A DNA stretch of 64,000 nt. It comes from Neoceratodus forsteri (taxonomy: Eukaryota; Chordata; Ceratodontiformes; Ceratodontidae). Below the pieces are notes generated by a model. That model saw only the letters and a list, made by a program, of their open reading frames with translations, was not told the origin of the DNA and did no database searches. The DNA is taken from positions 1,397,201,001-1,397,265,000 of the forward strand of contig CM057456.1 in NCBI GenBank assembly GCA_016271365.2, in the 5' to 3' direction. This document shows positions 1 through 11,771 of the stretch, piece by piece. The translations under genes and the position numbers were made by a program. Within the stretch, counting starts at the first letter, position 1. Each line of letters opens with the position of its first letter.

Positions 1-1327
1 GTGCCTCTCAGTTCCTTCTCTTCTAACTCCGTATTAATCTACATGCGCAAAAAAAAAAATCGGGGGGCGGGGCAACAGACACTATGTGGCACAGAAGCAG
101 CAACAACCTACTGCATAGCCACTCTTGTTTGCTCGGTTCTCTGCAGACTATCTTGCAGTACCTATTGCACTCTTGCTGCTACTTTTTCAGAATTCTCTAA
201 CCCTTGTGGACTTCTTTACTCCTCCTGCCACAAATTGAAGAGAGCCAGATGTCCCTTTCTGTCTCCCTTCCATCTTCCCCTTCTTTCTTTCTTTCCTATT
301 TTGTCCTCTGGGTTCCCCAGAGGCTCTGCCCCCCCCCCCACCAAAAAAAAAGCCTCCAGCAATACCCTTCTCTTGCTCTCTCTCATAATCTCTGTCCCCC
401 TTTCGGTTTTTATTGCTTTCTTCTCTTCCTTTCCTTATTCTATCCCTTTGACTTTTTGCCCTCCCTACTTCATTTTCTTTCTCTTTGCTTTCTTCTCCAA
501 CGAGCAGAACTTGGGGCTGGAGGGAGTCGGTGTCAGTTACTGGCCAGTCTGTGAGCGCCATGTAACATGCCAATCTCATGGGTGATACCGTCTCCAATGT
601 CCGCTCCTCCAGCCCAAAAGTTTCTTGGGATTTTTTTAATACTTATTTTTCCCTCCAGTCACTGGTATGGAACATCCCTCTGATGTCCCCAGCTGGTCCT
701 GCCCAGCCTGAACCCCCCCCCCTGGGTCCCCCCGAATGCTGACCTGTCACCACTGACCCTGCTGAAGACCCTCTGGCTTGTGCCTCCAGGGTGGGGACCA
801 CCATCCTCTTACCTTTGGTGTTCCTTGTAATCCCGTTTTTCATGTGGCAGGGTGAAGGCCGGAGGATATCTGGACCCAGGGAGGGCGGGGTCCGATGGTG
901 GGCATGGGGCTAGCTCATTGTCGCCTCCTCCTGATCCTGTGGCATTTCCTTTTCTATGAGCATGATCCCCCCAGAGCCGCAGACGTGCAATGATGTCCAG
1001 CATGTACCAGGTGCACTCCCGCCCCGACTCACAGATGTCTGCTGTCACCTCCCCTCAATACAGATGTGACTATGGCTGTTGCACTCCCAATCTCCACTGG
1101 GAGTCGCTAAAGGCTGGTGACACAACCTACCCTGCCCCAGGAGAGGGTGAGCAGTCGTTGGATGCTCAGTCATCTCCCCCATGGCAACCCGAGCTTGCTC
1201 CTGACCCTGGGTCACCAGCATGGTAAGTGGTAAGGTGCTGGGTGCCTCAGCCCACTTCACCACTGTGCCAGCTCCAAAAATGTCTTAAAGCTAACACTGT
1301 CGCGAGGGTATGGCATCTCCAGCTGTG
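1..1327. other. No gene seen; pyrimidine-rich flank
   Basis: I see no supported gene here. Bases 200-500 are strongly pyrimidine-rich on the + strand, so the long open frames on both strands are composition artefacts (runs of Ser/Leu/Phe/Pro, or Lys/Glu/Arg in reverse). Bases about 1000-1270 resemble 13490-13760 and 59340-59560, so part of this stretch is a dispersed repeat. Confidence 0.6.
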
Positions 1328-1618
1328 ACCAAAACACAGAGTTCCAGCACAACCAGCCGCAAAATAGCCCAAGAAGCAGAAATCGCCCAAATTCACAGCG
1401 ATTAGGGCAGATAATAAAGAGCAACCCTCCAAAGTGCTAGAAGCTTTGGCGAACCCAGCTGAAGTCCAGTGGGGTCCTGCCTGTCTGTTCCCTGGTCTGT
1501 GCACTTGCACTTTGGAGGTTTGCACTTTATTATGTGCCTTCATAAATCGCTGTGAATGTGAGTGATTTCTGCTTCTTGGTCTATTTTGTGGTTGGTTGTG
1601 CTGGAACTCTGTTTTGGT
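1328..1618. repeat. Fold-back element with ~110-bp imperfect inverted arms
   Basis: The left arm (about 1328-1436) is the imperfect reverse complement of the right arm (about 1507-1618), around a 70-base centre. Matching blocks include CTGCTTCTTGG, GGTTGTGCTGGAACTCTG and GCACTTTGGAGG on the right arm, each found reversed on the left. The two arms produce similar peptides when read from opposite strands, which is how the symmetry shows up. It is probably a small non-autonomous DNA transposon. I could not define a target duplication. Confidence 0.7.
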
Positions 1619-2225
1619 TGATGTTTTTTCCATTAGCACACCTGGCTGAAGGGCGGATTTCCATGAGCTTTGCCTCCAGTTATGACCCACCAGTTATGAA
1701 TGGTGAAGGTACTCATGAAGATCTGCAATTGCGGAATGTAATTTTTCTTTGTGGCCCCCCCCCCCAAGTAAAAACAATCCCTCCCACCCTCTGCTAAGTA
1801 TCTCTTCCACCTCCCACTGCTTCCCTTTTCGTAGTTAATTTTTCAACAATGGGATGCCCAATCCCTGGTACTTGCTAGTACCTCTCCCTACCCCAACCAT
1901 CTTTCACTGTGTGTGAAATCCCCTTTCAGGCAAGATTTGAAAGTTTTCTCCCCCCTTGTTCATGAGGTGGAGTCATAAGAAAGCTATGTTAAAAATTCGG
2001 CATAAAAATATTTAAAAAAAATTAAAAAATTTATGAGCATGTGTTAAATTTTTTTCAACATATGCTTGTAACTTTAGTAATTTTCAATATTTTGACCTCA
2101 AGATTTTCAACATAGCCATTTTTTCACACCATCTCGTGAACAGGACTGCTGTTATTTTTCAGATCCTGACCAAAATGTGTTTTGTAGTTTTGGTGCAAAA
2201 TGACATTGTGGCCACTGTTTTATAA
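1619..2225. other. AT-rich, no gene
   Basis: AT-rich sequence with no supported coding region. A block near 1960-2002 recurs imperfectly near 2240-2285 (shared core: GTCATAA, then ATGTT, then AAAATTCGG), suggesting an old duplicated or transposon-derived stretch. Confidence 0.45.
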
Positions 2226-2795
2226 ATGGCACCTGTCATGTTCAGAAGGAGAGGTCATAAAAAGATTAATGTTGAAAATTCGGGGCCAGCATGTGAAAAA
2301 ACATCTTAAAGCAGCAGTGCAATGAAAAATGCCTTTCCAAATTAATCCAGTTTCAGCTACAGTTAATAAAAATATTAGCACACCTGTCAAATGTACTTGT
2401 CTCGGTACCTCCTATGCTATGTATCATAAGCCTTTTTTTCATTTTTTCTGTCCTAACCCTAGCCAAGTCTACAATGCTATTTATATGCAAAATGTGGTGG
2501 CCATCTTCTGTTCTTGAGAATAGACTCCATTAAAACATTTATAAAATACTCACATTTTGGTGGAATTAGAAAATTGTACCACCAAATAAAACTGGAAGAT
2601 GCCTGGAATCTTTTATAGTGAAAAAAGATCAAGCCAAATTTGTTGCCAAATTTCATTGCTTGAATTGTTCCTGTGTTTACTTATAACTGTATTTTTGCAG
2701 ATGTTGGCCCCTAATGTTCAACATATCCGCTGTGTCAACATATCCGCTGTGTTACCCCACCTCCTGAACATGACAGGTGTCATTTTACAATTCCC
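2226..2795. repeat. Decayed inverted repeat with internal 17-bp duplication
   Basis: Bases about 2226-2296 (GGCACCTGTCATGTTCAG onward) pair imperfectly with the reverse complement of about 2700-2795. The right arm contains a perfect 17-bp tandem duplication at 2719-2735 and 2736-2752. I infer an old fold-back transposon. The arms are diverged and its ends are not defined. Confidence 0.45.
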
Positions 2796-2894
2796 CTCCA
2801 AAACTTGTTTTCGCAGTCGCACTGCAAAAATCATCTTTCAGATGGGATTTAAAAAATTCCACCTGTCTTTTTTTCCTTTTTTTGTAAATTCTAT

Positions 2895-3037
2895 TTCTAG
2901 GGACATGGATATGTTGTTCAATCCACACTTATTGGCAGGTTCCTTGCCGATTTAAATCTTGCCAGAATGTCTTCAAGCTGGCTTCTCCCACCAACCCGGG
3001 TGGTGTAACTCTCTGCTCCGCCCCATGATACCAGATC
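2895..3037 (+). repeat. Left inverted terminal repeat of DIRS copy A
   Basis: Starts TTCTAGGGACATGGATATG and runs to about the CCAGATC at 3031-3037. It is the imperfect reverse complement of 12998-13143 at the right end of copy B and a direct match to 7231-7377. This placement of inverted, non-identical terminal repeats is the DIRS signature. Confidence 0.85.
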
Positions 3038-3171
3038 TTCCTTACCGCTTGGACGCTCAGATTCCCTCCTTTGCGCTCTGCGTTTTAGGCCTGGATCCAA
3101 TCTCTTCGGTTAACCCAAAACTAACCTTAATGTTTACAAGACTGCGGTCTTTTTCTTCCCTCACGGCTGCG

Positions 3172-5495
3172 ATGGACAAATCGACTCCCGGATTTCGGCA
3201 GTGCCCCTGTGGGCAGAAGATGTCCCGGACCGATCCGCACTCCATGTGCGTTTACTGCCTTGGGCTTGAGCACGATTCGCAGGCCTGCGACTTGTGCAAG
3301 TCCTTCTCAGCCATGGTCTTAGAGGAACGAGCTGCCAGATTGCAACTTGGGCGCCCCGAGAGACGTTATTTTCCGGTCAAGTCGAAGAAGGGCCATTGGG
3401 TGGTGTCTGCGGCAGCGGGCTCGGCTGAACAACCCTCGAACAAATGATCGCCTCTGAAGAGGAAGCGCCCAGGCCGCATCTATTTCTTCGGTCGCGGCAT
3501 TTATCCCGCTTTGGGCTCCTACTCGCTTCATTCAAAGAGCTTTGTCAATCCCTCCACCAAGGAGAGGGGCCTTTGGGACATTCCTCTAAGTCCAAGAAGA
3601 AGGACTCCCAGAGTAGGTCTCCCACCATCGGCGTTAGATGGGGTGGGAGGTCTCCTTCACGGAGAAGTTGACACTCGACCGGTCCGAGGTTGCCGACTAA
3701 GGCAGCTTACAGTGTCCCCGCTCGGGTCAGCCGCCAAGACACTCCGCCGATGCAGTCGAGATTTTCTCGACCCGTCGGATGGGCTGTCAACTGGAGAAGC
3801 CGACAACCCTTCTTCGCCGGTTCCCCTGGTGGAAACCGAGGACTTGCCTGTGCCGGAGTCCCCGGTTAAGGTCCCCGAACTGAGGGAGGAGCAGGTTTCC
3901 CCCACTCCCTCCCAGACCCACCCTCGGAAACACCAAAGGTCTCGGTCTCGGACCTCTTCTCAGTCCAGCTGATCCCGCCAACATCGGCGGTCTCGGTCTC
4001 GGCACCATGGAAAGCGGTGGCACCGCTCATCCTCATCTTCGTCCTCTTCGGAGGATAGGCTCCGGCTCAAATTGCGTCAGCGCTATGAGGATCTGATGTG
4101 GCAGCAGCTCCTTTTGACCGGGAACAAGCCGACTCCGTTGCCTTCCACGGCCATTAAGTGGCTGTCACCAGAGCGGCCGAAACAACCCCTCGTTGTAATC
4201 GAGGAGCCGAAGCCGGCACCGGTTGTTCGTCCGAAACTGGCTGCCCCACCCATTGTGGTGGAGCCCCGCCTCCACAACCTAAAACTGGGGTCCTGACCAA
4301 GGATTCTCAGTCGGGTCAGGGTTTGCCCCATCGGTTGTTGGTCACCCTCACTCCCCATCGGTTGTTGGTCATCCTCACTCCCAATCGACCACGGCAGGTG
4401 GAGGGTGGTTCAGGCCCTCAGCAGCTGTTTGCAGACTCCTCGGAGTCTGACAATGACTCTTCCCTGTTCTCCAGGCCTCTCAACCTGGAGTCCACTGAGG
4501 GTCAGTCAGTGGACGAGAGCCCATCCTCGTTCCTGGGAATGCTTCGGCTCATCTCAGAGTCTACTGGGATGAAGCTCGAACCTGTTTCAAAGCAGGCCAA
4601 GTATCCCCTCATGGAGATACTGGACCGAGGGGATTCCCCCATGGAGGCCTTCCCGGTGGCTGAAGCCATTGTTGGCCCGGCCCTGGAGCTATGGTGGCGG
4701 CCGGCTTGGCCAGCACCTTCCGCCAGGATGGCTCAGGTATGCCATTCCACGGTTCACTCTCGGGTTCTTGGGCACCCCTCCGCGGAGGGGCTAGTGACCG
4801 ATAGCGTTTTCCGGCGCTCCAGAAACGCTTGGGATGTGGACAAGCCACCCAATAAGGAGTCCAAGAAACTGGACTACTCCAGGCAGAAAGTCTATGCTGC
4901 ATCCTCCCTAGGCCTTCGTCAGGCCAGCTTGGCCGTTCTGATGGCACAGTTGTCACATGCGCTTTTGGGCTCCCTGGATGAGGTGATTCCTCATCTCCCA
5001 GCTGACCTCCAAACTACGGTCAAGCAGGTGCAGGATCAGGGAAGGGCGGTGGCTAAGCAGCAGCTCCAAACTGCCTTGGACATTGGTGACTCATGTGCCC
5101 GGTCAATAGCGGCTGCAGTGGCCATGCGCCACAGGGCTTGGCTGCGGATCTCCACCTTTACAGCGGATACCCAGCACAGGCTGGCAGACGTTCCATTCTT
5201 GGGTACCGACTTGTTCCGTCCCGGGGTGGAGGGTCATCTGCAAAGGATCGAGAAGTCCAATGCCACCTTGGACTCAATCATGTCTGCCCAGAAGGACAAA
5301 GGCCGCCAGCAACAGCGTAAGCCCTTTCGGTCTTCAGCCCCTGCGGCACGTCCAGCCCAGCAACACCAGCATCAGGGCCAGCAGGCTCGCACTTGGCACC
5401 CCAAAGCCAAGCCTGCAGCTTCCTCCAGCAGGAAGCTGGGAGGGAAAGGTCCAGGAGGCCCCTCGGCTGGTCCTTCCTCCAAGCCTGCCCAGTGA
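3172..5495 (+). pseudogene. DIRS gag-like ORF1, broken (copy A)
   Basis: The start at 3172 begins MDKSTPGFRQCPCGQKM, the same start as copy B. The N-terminus carries a Cys/His cluster (CPCG, CVYCLG, H, CDLC) that looks like a metal-binding module. A serine/arginine-rich middle follows, then a conserved C-terminal block around LRLISESTGM and GPALELWWRP, ending in a Gln/Lys/Ser-rich tail at 5495. The frame stops at 3447, then recovers in other frames, the last from about 4158 on. Several frameshifts and stops make it a pseudogene. This protein is thought to package element RNA; that role is from the family, not from this sequence. Confidence 0.8.
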
Positions 5496-5499
5496 CAAG

Positions 5500-6640
5500 T
5501 TGAAGGGTGTCGCCCCCAACCTCGTCACTCCTCCCCGGGTTCCCCCCATGGGGGGGCAGATCCGCCACTTCCTTTCTGCCTGGTCCGATATCACCACAGA
5601 CCGCTGGATGCTGGAAGTGGTAGGAAAGGGTCTGCCTCTGGAATTCGAGCAGTCCCCACCCTATTGAGCCATTGCCCTGCTCCTCCAGAAGGAGGTGATC
5701 AGGGAGGTTGCGGATCCTCCACCAGACCCAGGGTTTGTGTCCAGGTATTTCCTGGTCCCAAAACGGACGGGGGGCTGGTGCCCCATTCTAGACCTACATG
5801 ATCTGAACAAGTTCCTAAGGTCTCTAACTTTCAGGATGGTCACTCTGGCTCAGATTATTCCATCCTTGGAACGAGGCATGTGGTTTTGTTTTCTGGACCT
5901 CCAGGATACGTTCTTTCACGTCCCAATCCGTCCATCCCACCAGCGATTCCTCCGCTTCAGGGCGGAGGGATCCCTTTTCGAGTTCCAGGCCATGCCCTTC
6001 GGCCTATCTCCAGCTCCCAGTGTTCTCACCAAATGCATGGCAGTGGTGACAGCATTCTTGCAGCGCCGAAGGGTCCGGGTGTACCCTTACCTGGATGACT
6101 GGCTGATAGCAGCCCCCTCCAGGCTGGAGGTGGAGAGGTCCAGGGTTCTGGCCCTCCAAGTCAGCTCTCAGGTTGGCCTCCTCATCAACGAGGCCAAATC
6201 GGAACTCGTGCCTACGCAGGTGATTCAGTTCATCGGGGCAGAGCTCGACTGTCTACGAGCCAGAGCACGGCTTCCAGCAGAGAGGGCCAAGGTTCTTTTC
6301 TCCTTTGCCCAGTCATTTCTGGTTGGGCAATTACGCCCTGCCCGGGACTTACTGCGCCTCCTGGGCCGCATGGCGGCCTGCACCAGCGTGGTCCGTTGGG
6401 CCTATTGGCACATGCGCCCCATACAATGGGGGCTGGCCCACCAATGGTCACAGTGCTCCAGTCCTCTGGACCAGCCAGTGATAGTGACCCAGGAGATGGG
6501 GAACGCTCTCCAGTGGTGGATCATTCCAGCTCATTTGCAGGAGGGTATCCCATTCGTCCGCCCAGAGCTGACGGGCACTCTAACGACCGACGCCTCTCTG
6601 ATGGGTTGGGGTGCCCATCTGGGGGAGCTCAGAGCGCACA
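5500..6640 (+). pseudogene. DIRS reverse transcriptase, truncated at RNase H (copy A)
   Basis: The frame from 5695 to 6651 reads as a DIRS reverse transcriptase: FLVPKRTGGW, LDLQDTFFHVPI, MPFGLSPAP, the catalytic YLDDWL at 6088-6105, and the start of RNase H at LTTDASLMGWGAHL. The upstream N-terminal piece (about 5500-5667, PMGGQIRHFLSAWSDITTDR) is in another frame and ends in a stop. Compared with copy B, about 60 bases near 5660 are missing. The frame runs on into the CR1 fragment, so its last residues are not element-encoded. Confidence 0.85.
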
Positions 6641-7230
6641 TAGAAACATAGACTTTGACGGCAGATAAGGACCGCTTGGCCCATCTAGTCTGCCCATTTC
6701 CCTACCTACAGGATAGGCCACAGATCCTAGTTAACCAACAGCCTATTTCTTCCTACCCCGCACAAGAATTGCCTTATGTTTGTCCCATGCATTCTTGAAT
6801 TCTCCCACAGTTTTAGACCCCACAACCTCCTCAGGAAGGCTGTTCCATGCACCCACTACCCTCTCTGTGAAATAATACTTCCTCACATTGCCCCTGAACC
6901 CCCCCCCATCTTTAAATTGTGTCCCCTTGTTCTTGCACGTCTCTTTTTCTGAAAGATGCTACCCTCATGGACTTTGTTGATTCCACTGAGGTACTTAAAA
7001 GTTTCTATCATGACCCTCCTCTCCCTTCTTTCCTCAAGGGCATACATATTAAGCTCCTTTAGTCTCTCCTCATACGGCTTCTCTTGCAGACCCTGCACCA
7101 TTTTAGTTGCCCTCCTCTGGACTGCCTCTATCCTGTCTATGTCCTTAAGGAGATAGGGTCTCCAGAACGGGACACAGTACTCCAGATGGGGTCTCACCAA
7201 CTGTCTGTACAGAGGGATAACAACTTCCTG
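6641..7230 (-). mobile_element. CR1-type LINE 3' fragment
   Basis: Read on the minus strand, 7263-6883 gives the C-terminal tail of a CR1 ORF2 (LVRPHLEYCVPFWRPYL, RRATKMVQGL, ERLKELNMYALEERRER). A 3' UTR follows, ending at about 6641 in TTCTATG-type octamers (seen on the + strand as CATAGAAACATAGA), typical of CR1 3' ends. It is 5'-truncated and matches the 3' end of the CR1 copy at 36676-37049. One end abuts the broken RNase H of DIRS copy A and the other the exact left terminus of copy B. The first residues of the open frame (7231-7263) come from the DIRS repeat. Confidence 0.85.
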
Positions 7231-7377
7231 TTCTAGGGACATGGATATGTTGTTCAACCACACTTATTGGCAGGTTCCTTGCCTCCTTAAATCTTACCAG
7301 AAGGTCTTCAAGCTGGCCCCTCCCACCCACCTGGGTGGTAAAACTCTTGGCTCCGCCCCATGACGCCAGATCTTCTT
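7231..7377 (+). repeat. Left inverted terminal repeat of DIRS copy B
   Basis: Begins TTCTAGGGACATGGATATG directly after the CR1 fragment. It is the reverse complement, with scattered differences, of 12998-13143. Its first 40-odd bases are also found reversed at 12843-12886 inside the internal complementary region. Confidence 0.88.
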
Positions 7378-7505
7378 TAACGCTTGGAAGCTCAGGTTCC
7401 CTCCTTAGCGCTCTGCGTTTTAGACTGGATCCTAACTCTTCGGTTCGTCCGAAACTAGTTTTGAAGTTTTCTGAACTTCGGTCTTCATTATCCCTCGTGG
7501 CTGTG

Positions 7506-9843
7506 ATGGACAAATCAATCCCCGGCTTTCGGAGGTGCCCTTGCGGGCAGAAAATGTCCAGGACGGATCCGCACTCCACGTGCGTCTACTGCCTTGGCCT
7601 AGACCACGACCCGCAGGCCTGCGAGTTGTGTCGCTCTTTTTCAGCCACCGTCCTGGAGGATCGCGCTGCCTGATTGAAGCTCGGGCGCCCCGAGAAGTGT
7701 TACCTGCCGGTAAAATCCAAAGAGGCTCATTGGGCGGTGTCCGCGGCAGCTGGCTCGGCTGAGCAGCTCGAGCATATCATCGCCCTTGAGGAGGAGGCGG
7801 CCCAGGCCGCATCCTCCTCCACCTTGGCCGCAGCATTTATCCCGCTCTCTTTGAGTTCCTCTTACTCGGCTTCGTTCAAGGAGCTTTGCCAGTCCCTTTC
7901 CACGAAGGGAGAGGGGCCATCGGGACATTCCTCTCGGCCCAAGAAGAGGGAGTCGAAGGGTAAGTCCCACCGTTGGCGTTTGTGGGAGCGGGAGAGGTCT
8001 CCTTCCCCGGACAGCCAACCGTCGACTTCGGTCGAGGTTGCCACTCAGACCGCTGGCTTCACGGTGTCCCCGTCAGGCCAGCCTGCCAAGACACCCGTTG
8101 ATGCAGTAGAGATATTCCTCAACCAGTCGGACTGGTTTTCGACTGGTGAAGCCGACAACCCCTCTTCGCCGGTTCCCCCGGTGGAGACCGAGGATCTGCC
8201 TGCACCTTCGGGGCGGCAGTCCCCGGTTAAAGTGTCCGAGCCGAGGGAAGAGCGGGTGTCCCCTGCCCCTTCCCAGGGCCGCCCTCGGTTACACCGAGGG
8301 TCTCGGTCTCGGACTTCATCTCGGTCAAGCCGTTCCCACCGACATTGGCGGTCTCGGTCTCGGCACTGAAGTAAGTGGCGACACTGTTCCTCCTCGTCCT
8401 CCTCCTTGGATGAGGAGAGGATTCGACGCAAATTGCGTCGGCGTTACGAGGAGCTTATGTGGCAGCAGTTACTGTTGTCCAGGAGTAAATCGACCTCGAT
8501 TCATCACCCAGCCATCAAGTGGCTGTCGCCCGAATGGCCAAAGCAACCGCTTGCCGCAGTCGAGATGCCCATTTCCGGGCCAGTTGTTCGGCCCGAAACT
8601 AGCTGCCCTACCGATTGTGGTGGAACCTCCACCTCCACAACCGAAGTCTGGGGCACCGACCAAAGATTCTCGGTCGGGTTACGGCCTGCCCCACAGGTTG
8701 TCGGTCACCCTCACTCCTGACCGTCCTCGGCAGGTGGAGGGTGGCTCAGGCCCGAGGCAGCTCTTCGCAGACTCTTCGGAGTCCGATGATGACTCCTCCC
8801 TGTTCTCCAGGCAGGTCGACCTGGAGTCCTCTGGGAGCCAGTCATTGGACGATAGCCCATCGTCCTTCTTGGGTCTGCTTCGGCTCATCTCAGAGTCTAC
8901 TGGGATGCAGCTTGAGCCCGTGTCCAAACGGGCCATGTATCCCCTGACGGAGATACTGGACTGAGGGGATTCACCTACAGAGGCCTTCCCTGTGGTTGAG
9001 GCCATTGTCGGTCCAGCCTTGGAGCTTTGGCAGTGGCCTGCTTCCTGTCCTGCGCCCTCGGCCAGGATGGCCAGGAAGTATGCGGTCCCTACCGGCTCTT
9101 TGCCCGGTTTCTCGGAGCACCCCTCTGCCGAGGGGTTAGTCACCGACAGCGTTTTCCAGCATTCCGGAAACACTCGGGATGTGGATAAGCCCCCTGACAA
9201 AGAGTCCAAGAAGCTGGAATATGCCAGGCACTAGGTGTACGCTGCATCCTCCCTCGGCCTCCGACAGACCAGCTCGGCTGTGCTGATGGCACACTTCTCC
9301 CATGCCCTCTTGGGCTCCCTGGACAAGGTCATCCCTCATCTCCCGACCGACCTGCAGACCACGGTCCATCAGATGTGGGACCAGGGTAGGGCAGTGGCAA
9401 AGCAGCAGCTTCAGACTGCTCCGGACATAGATGATTCTTGTGCCAGGTCAGTAGCGGCCGCGGTGGCCATGCGCTGCAGGGCGTGGCTGAGTCTGTCTAC
9501 CTTCACAGCGGATACCCAGCACAAGTTGGCGGACATCCCCTTCTTGAGGACCGACCTCTTTGGCCCTGGAGTGGAGGGACACCTCCAGCGGATCAAAAAG
9601 TCCAACGCCACTCTGGACTCGGTCACCTCCGCCCAGAGGGACAAAGGCTGCTGTCAGCAACAGCATAAGTCCTTTCGTCCTTCGGCCCCTGTGTCACGAT
9701 GGGCCCAACAGCACCAGCAACAGGGCCAGCAGGCTCGCGATTGGCGTCCCAAACCCAAGCCAACGGCTTCCTCCAACAGGAAGCAAGGAGGTAAAGGCCC
9801 AGGAGGTCCCTCAGCCGGTCCCTCCTCCAAGCCTGCCTGGTGA
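7506..9843 (+). pseudogene. DIRS gag-like ORF1, broken (copy B)
   Basis: Starts MDKSIPGFRRCPCGQKM at 7506, with the same Cys/His module as copy A. There is an in-frame TGA at 7671, then open reading to 8369 through a Ser/Arg/Pro-rich region, then a stop. The same frame continues over YEELMWQQLLL (about 8450). A frameshift near 8600 moves to the frame that carries LRLISESTGM, with further in-frame stops at 8962 and 9232. The last open part (9235-9843) ends in the Gln-rich, Lys-rich tail (GPGGPSAGPSSKP). It is alignable with copy A throughout. Four or five lesions in about 780 codons suggest a fairly young copy. Confidence 0.82.
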
Positions 9844-11543
9844 CGGGTTGAGGGGTGTCGCCCCCAACCTCGACACCCTTCCCTGGGTTCTCCCCATGAG
9901 GGGACGGCTCCGCCACTTCCTTTCCACCTGGTCCGCTATCACCACGGACCGTTGGGTGTTGGAGGTGGTAGGGATGGGCCTGCCTCTGGAATTCGAGCAG
10001 ACCCCTTCATTTCAAGCTGTTGCCCCTCGGGGGGGCCACGGGGTCCGAAGCCTCGCTGTTGGCCCGCCGAGCCGATATTGCCCTGCTCCTCGAGAAAGAG
10101 GTGATCAGGTAGGTGGTGGACCCTCCTCCAGACCCGGGGTTTGTGTCCAGGTATTTCCTGGTCCCAAAACGGATGGAGGGCTGGCGCCCCATTCTTGAAC
10201 TGCACGACCTGAATGGGTTCCTAAGATCTCGGACCTTCAGGATGGTCACTCTGGCTCAGATAATCCCATCCTTGGAACGAGGCGTGTGGTTCTGTTCCCT
10301 GGACCTCCAGGACGCATTCTTTCACGTCCTGATCCATCCGTCTCACCAGAGATTCCTCCACTTCCAAGCGGAGGGATCCCTTTACAAGTTCCGGGCCATG
10401 CCCTTCGGTCTCTCTCTAGCTCCCAGGGTCTTCACCAAATGCATGGCAGTGGTGACAGCATTCCTGCGGTGCCGAAGGGTCCGGGTGTACCCCTACCTGG
10501 ATGACTGGCTCATTGCAGCCCCCTCCAGAGTGGAGGTGGAGCGGTCCAGAGATCTGGCCCTCCAGGTTTGCTCTCAGATTGGCCTCCTCATCAACGAGGC
10601 CAAGTCGGAACTCGTGCCGAAGCAGGTGATACTCTTCATCGGGTAAGAGCTCGACTCTCTTCGAGCCAGAGCTTGGCTCCCGGCGGACAGGGCCGAGGTT
10701 CTTTCCTCCTTTGCCCAATCATTTCTGGTTGGGCAATCGCGCCCTGCCCGGGACTTCGTGCACCTCCTGGGCCTCATGGCGGCCTGCACCAGCGTGGTCC
10801 GTTGGGCCCATTGGTACATGCATCCTCTTCAATGGGGACTGGCCAGCCAGTGGTCACAAAGTTATGATCCGTTGGATCAGTTGGTGACAGTGACCCAGGA
10901 AATGTAGAACACTCTCCAGTGGTGGACCGTTCTGGCACATCTGCAGGAGGGCATCCCGTTCGTCCGCCCCGAGCCAACGGTCTCTCTATCGACCGACACA
11001 TCTCTGATGGGTTGCAGTGCCCATCTGGGGGAGCACAGAGCGCACGGCCTCTGGTCCCCTCGGGAGTCCCGATGCCATATCAGCCTGCTGGAGCTCCAAG
11101 TGGTCTGCCTAGCTCTCACTGCCTTCGCTCCGTTTCTACGGGGTCAAGTGGTTCAGATCCAGACGGACAATACCACGACCATGTACTATCTAAACTGCCA
11201 GGGCGGGACGCGCTCCATGCTGTTATGCAAGGAAGCTCTCCTCACTTGGTCTCTCGTGAGCAGACTGGAGGCGGATCTCCTAGCCATTCACATGGCAGGA
11301 GCCTCCAACACCCTGGCCCGATGCCTAAGCCAGATAGGGGCTGCGTCTCATGAGTGGTCTCTCCTGCCGGAGGTAGTACAAGATCTCTTCTCCCATTGGG
11401 GCATGCCTCAGGTGGACCTGTTGCCTCAGGAGAATTCGAAACTGAGACTGTTCCATGCCCGCCCCCTCAGCAGGGCTTGCTGCAGGGGATGCCTCTCGAG
11501 CCTTGGACCCCGGCCTCTTCTGTGCCTTTCCCATTTCCTGTGA
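9840..11543 (+). pseudogene. DIRS reverse transcriptase-RNase H, broken (copy B)
   Basis: The N-terminal part is open in the 9560-10198 frame (PMRGRLRHFLSTWSAITTDR). After a frameshift near 10100 the RT core follows: FLVPKRMEGWRPIL, SLDLQDAFFHV, MPFGLSLAP and YLDDWL at 10494-10511. In-frame stops fall at about 10644 and 10904. RNase H is open from about 11007 with IQTDNTTTMYYLN (the conserved DNTT motif of DIRS RNase H) and GASNTLARCLSQ, ending at 11543. RNase H would remove the RNA strand during cDNA synthesis. The catalytic aspartates of RT are intact; the breaks are elsewhere. Confidence 0.85.
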
Positions 11544-11771
11544 TCCACAAGGTGCTTCTCAAGGTGAGGAGGACAAGGTGTAGGTGATTCTGGTAGCCCC
11601 AGACTGTCCCGCCAGTTCTGGTATCCAGATCTCCTCAGTCTCAGCTCCAGGCTCCGGGCAGCTTCCAGCCCGCCCGGACCTGATCTTCAGTCAGTCAGGG
11701 AAGGTATTCCATCTGGACCTTCAATCCCTGCACATGAGCGGCCTGGTTCCTGGTGGCTAGAGTTCCAGGCC

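Larger units (their letters stand above)
2895..6640 (+). mobile_element. DIRS-like retrotransposon, copy A, 3'-truncated
   Basis: A tyrosine-recombinase retrotransposon closely related to copy B at 7231. It has the left inverted terminal repeat, a broken gag and the reverse transcriptase. The sequence stops about 6640, in the first residues of RNase H, where a CR1 LINE 3' end begins. The recombinase, internal complementary region and right terminus are missing. DIRS elements replicate through a circular intermediate inserted by a tyrosine recombinase and make no target duplication, so none is expected. Confidence 0.88.

Noticed and set aside
1..597. Long open frames on both strands (194 and 136 residues)
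   Set aside because: They follow a C/T-rich tract; composition is Ser/Leu/Phe/Pro or Lys/Glu/Arg with no motif, so I treat them as artefacts.
2329..2955. Short + strand frames of 62 and 118 residues
   Set aside because: No motif, no splice context, and partly within an inverted repeat and the DIRS terminus.
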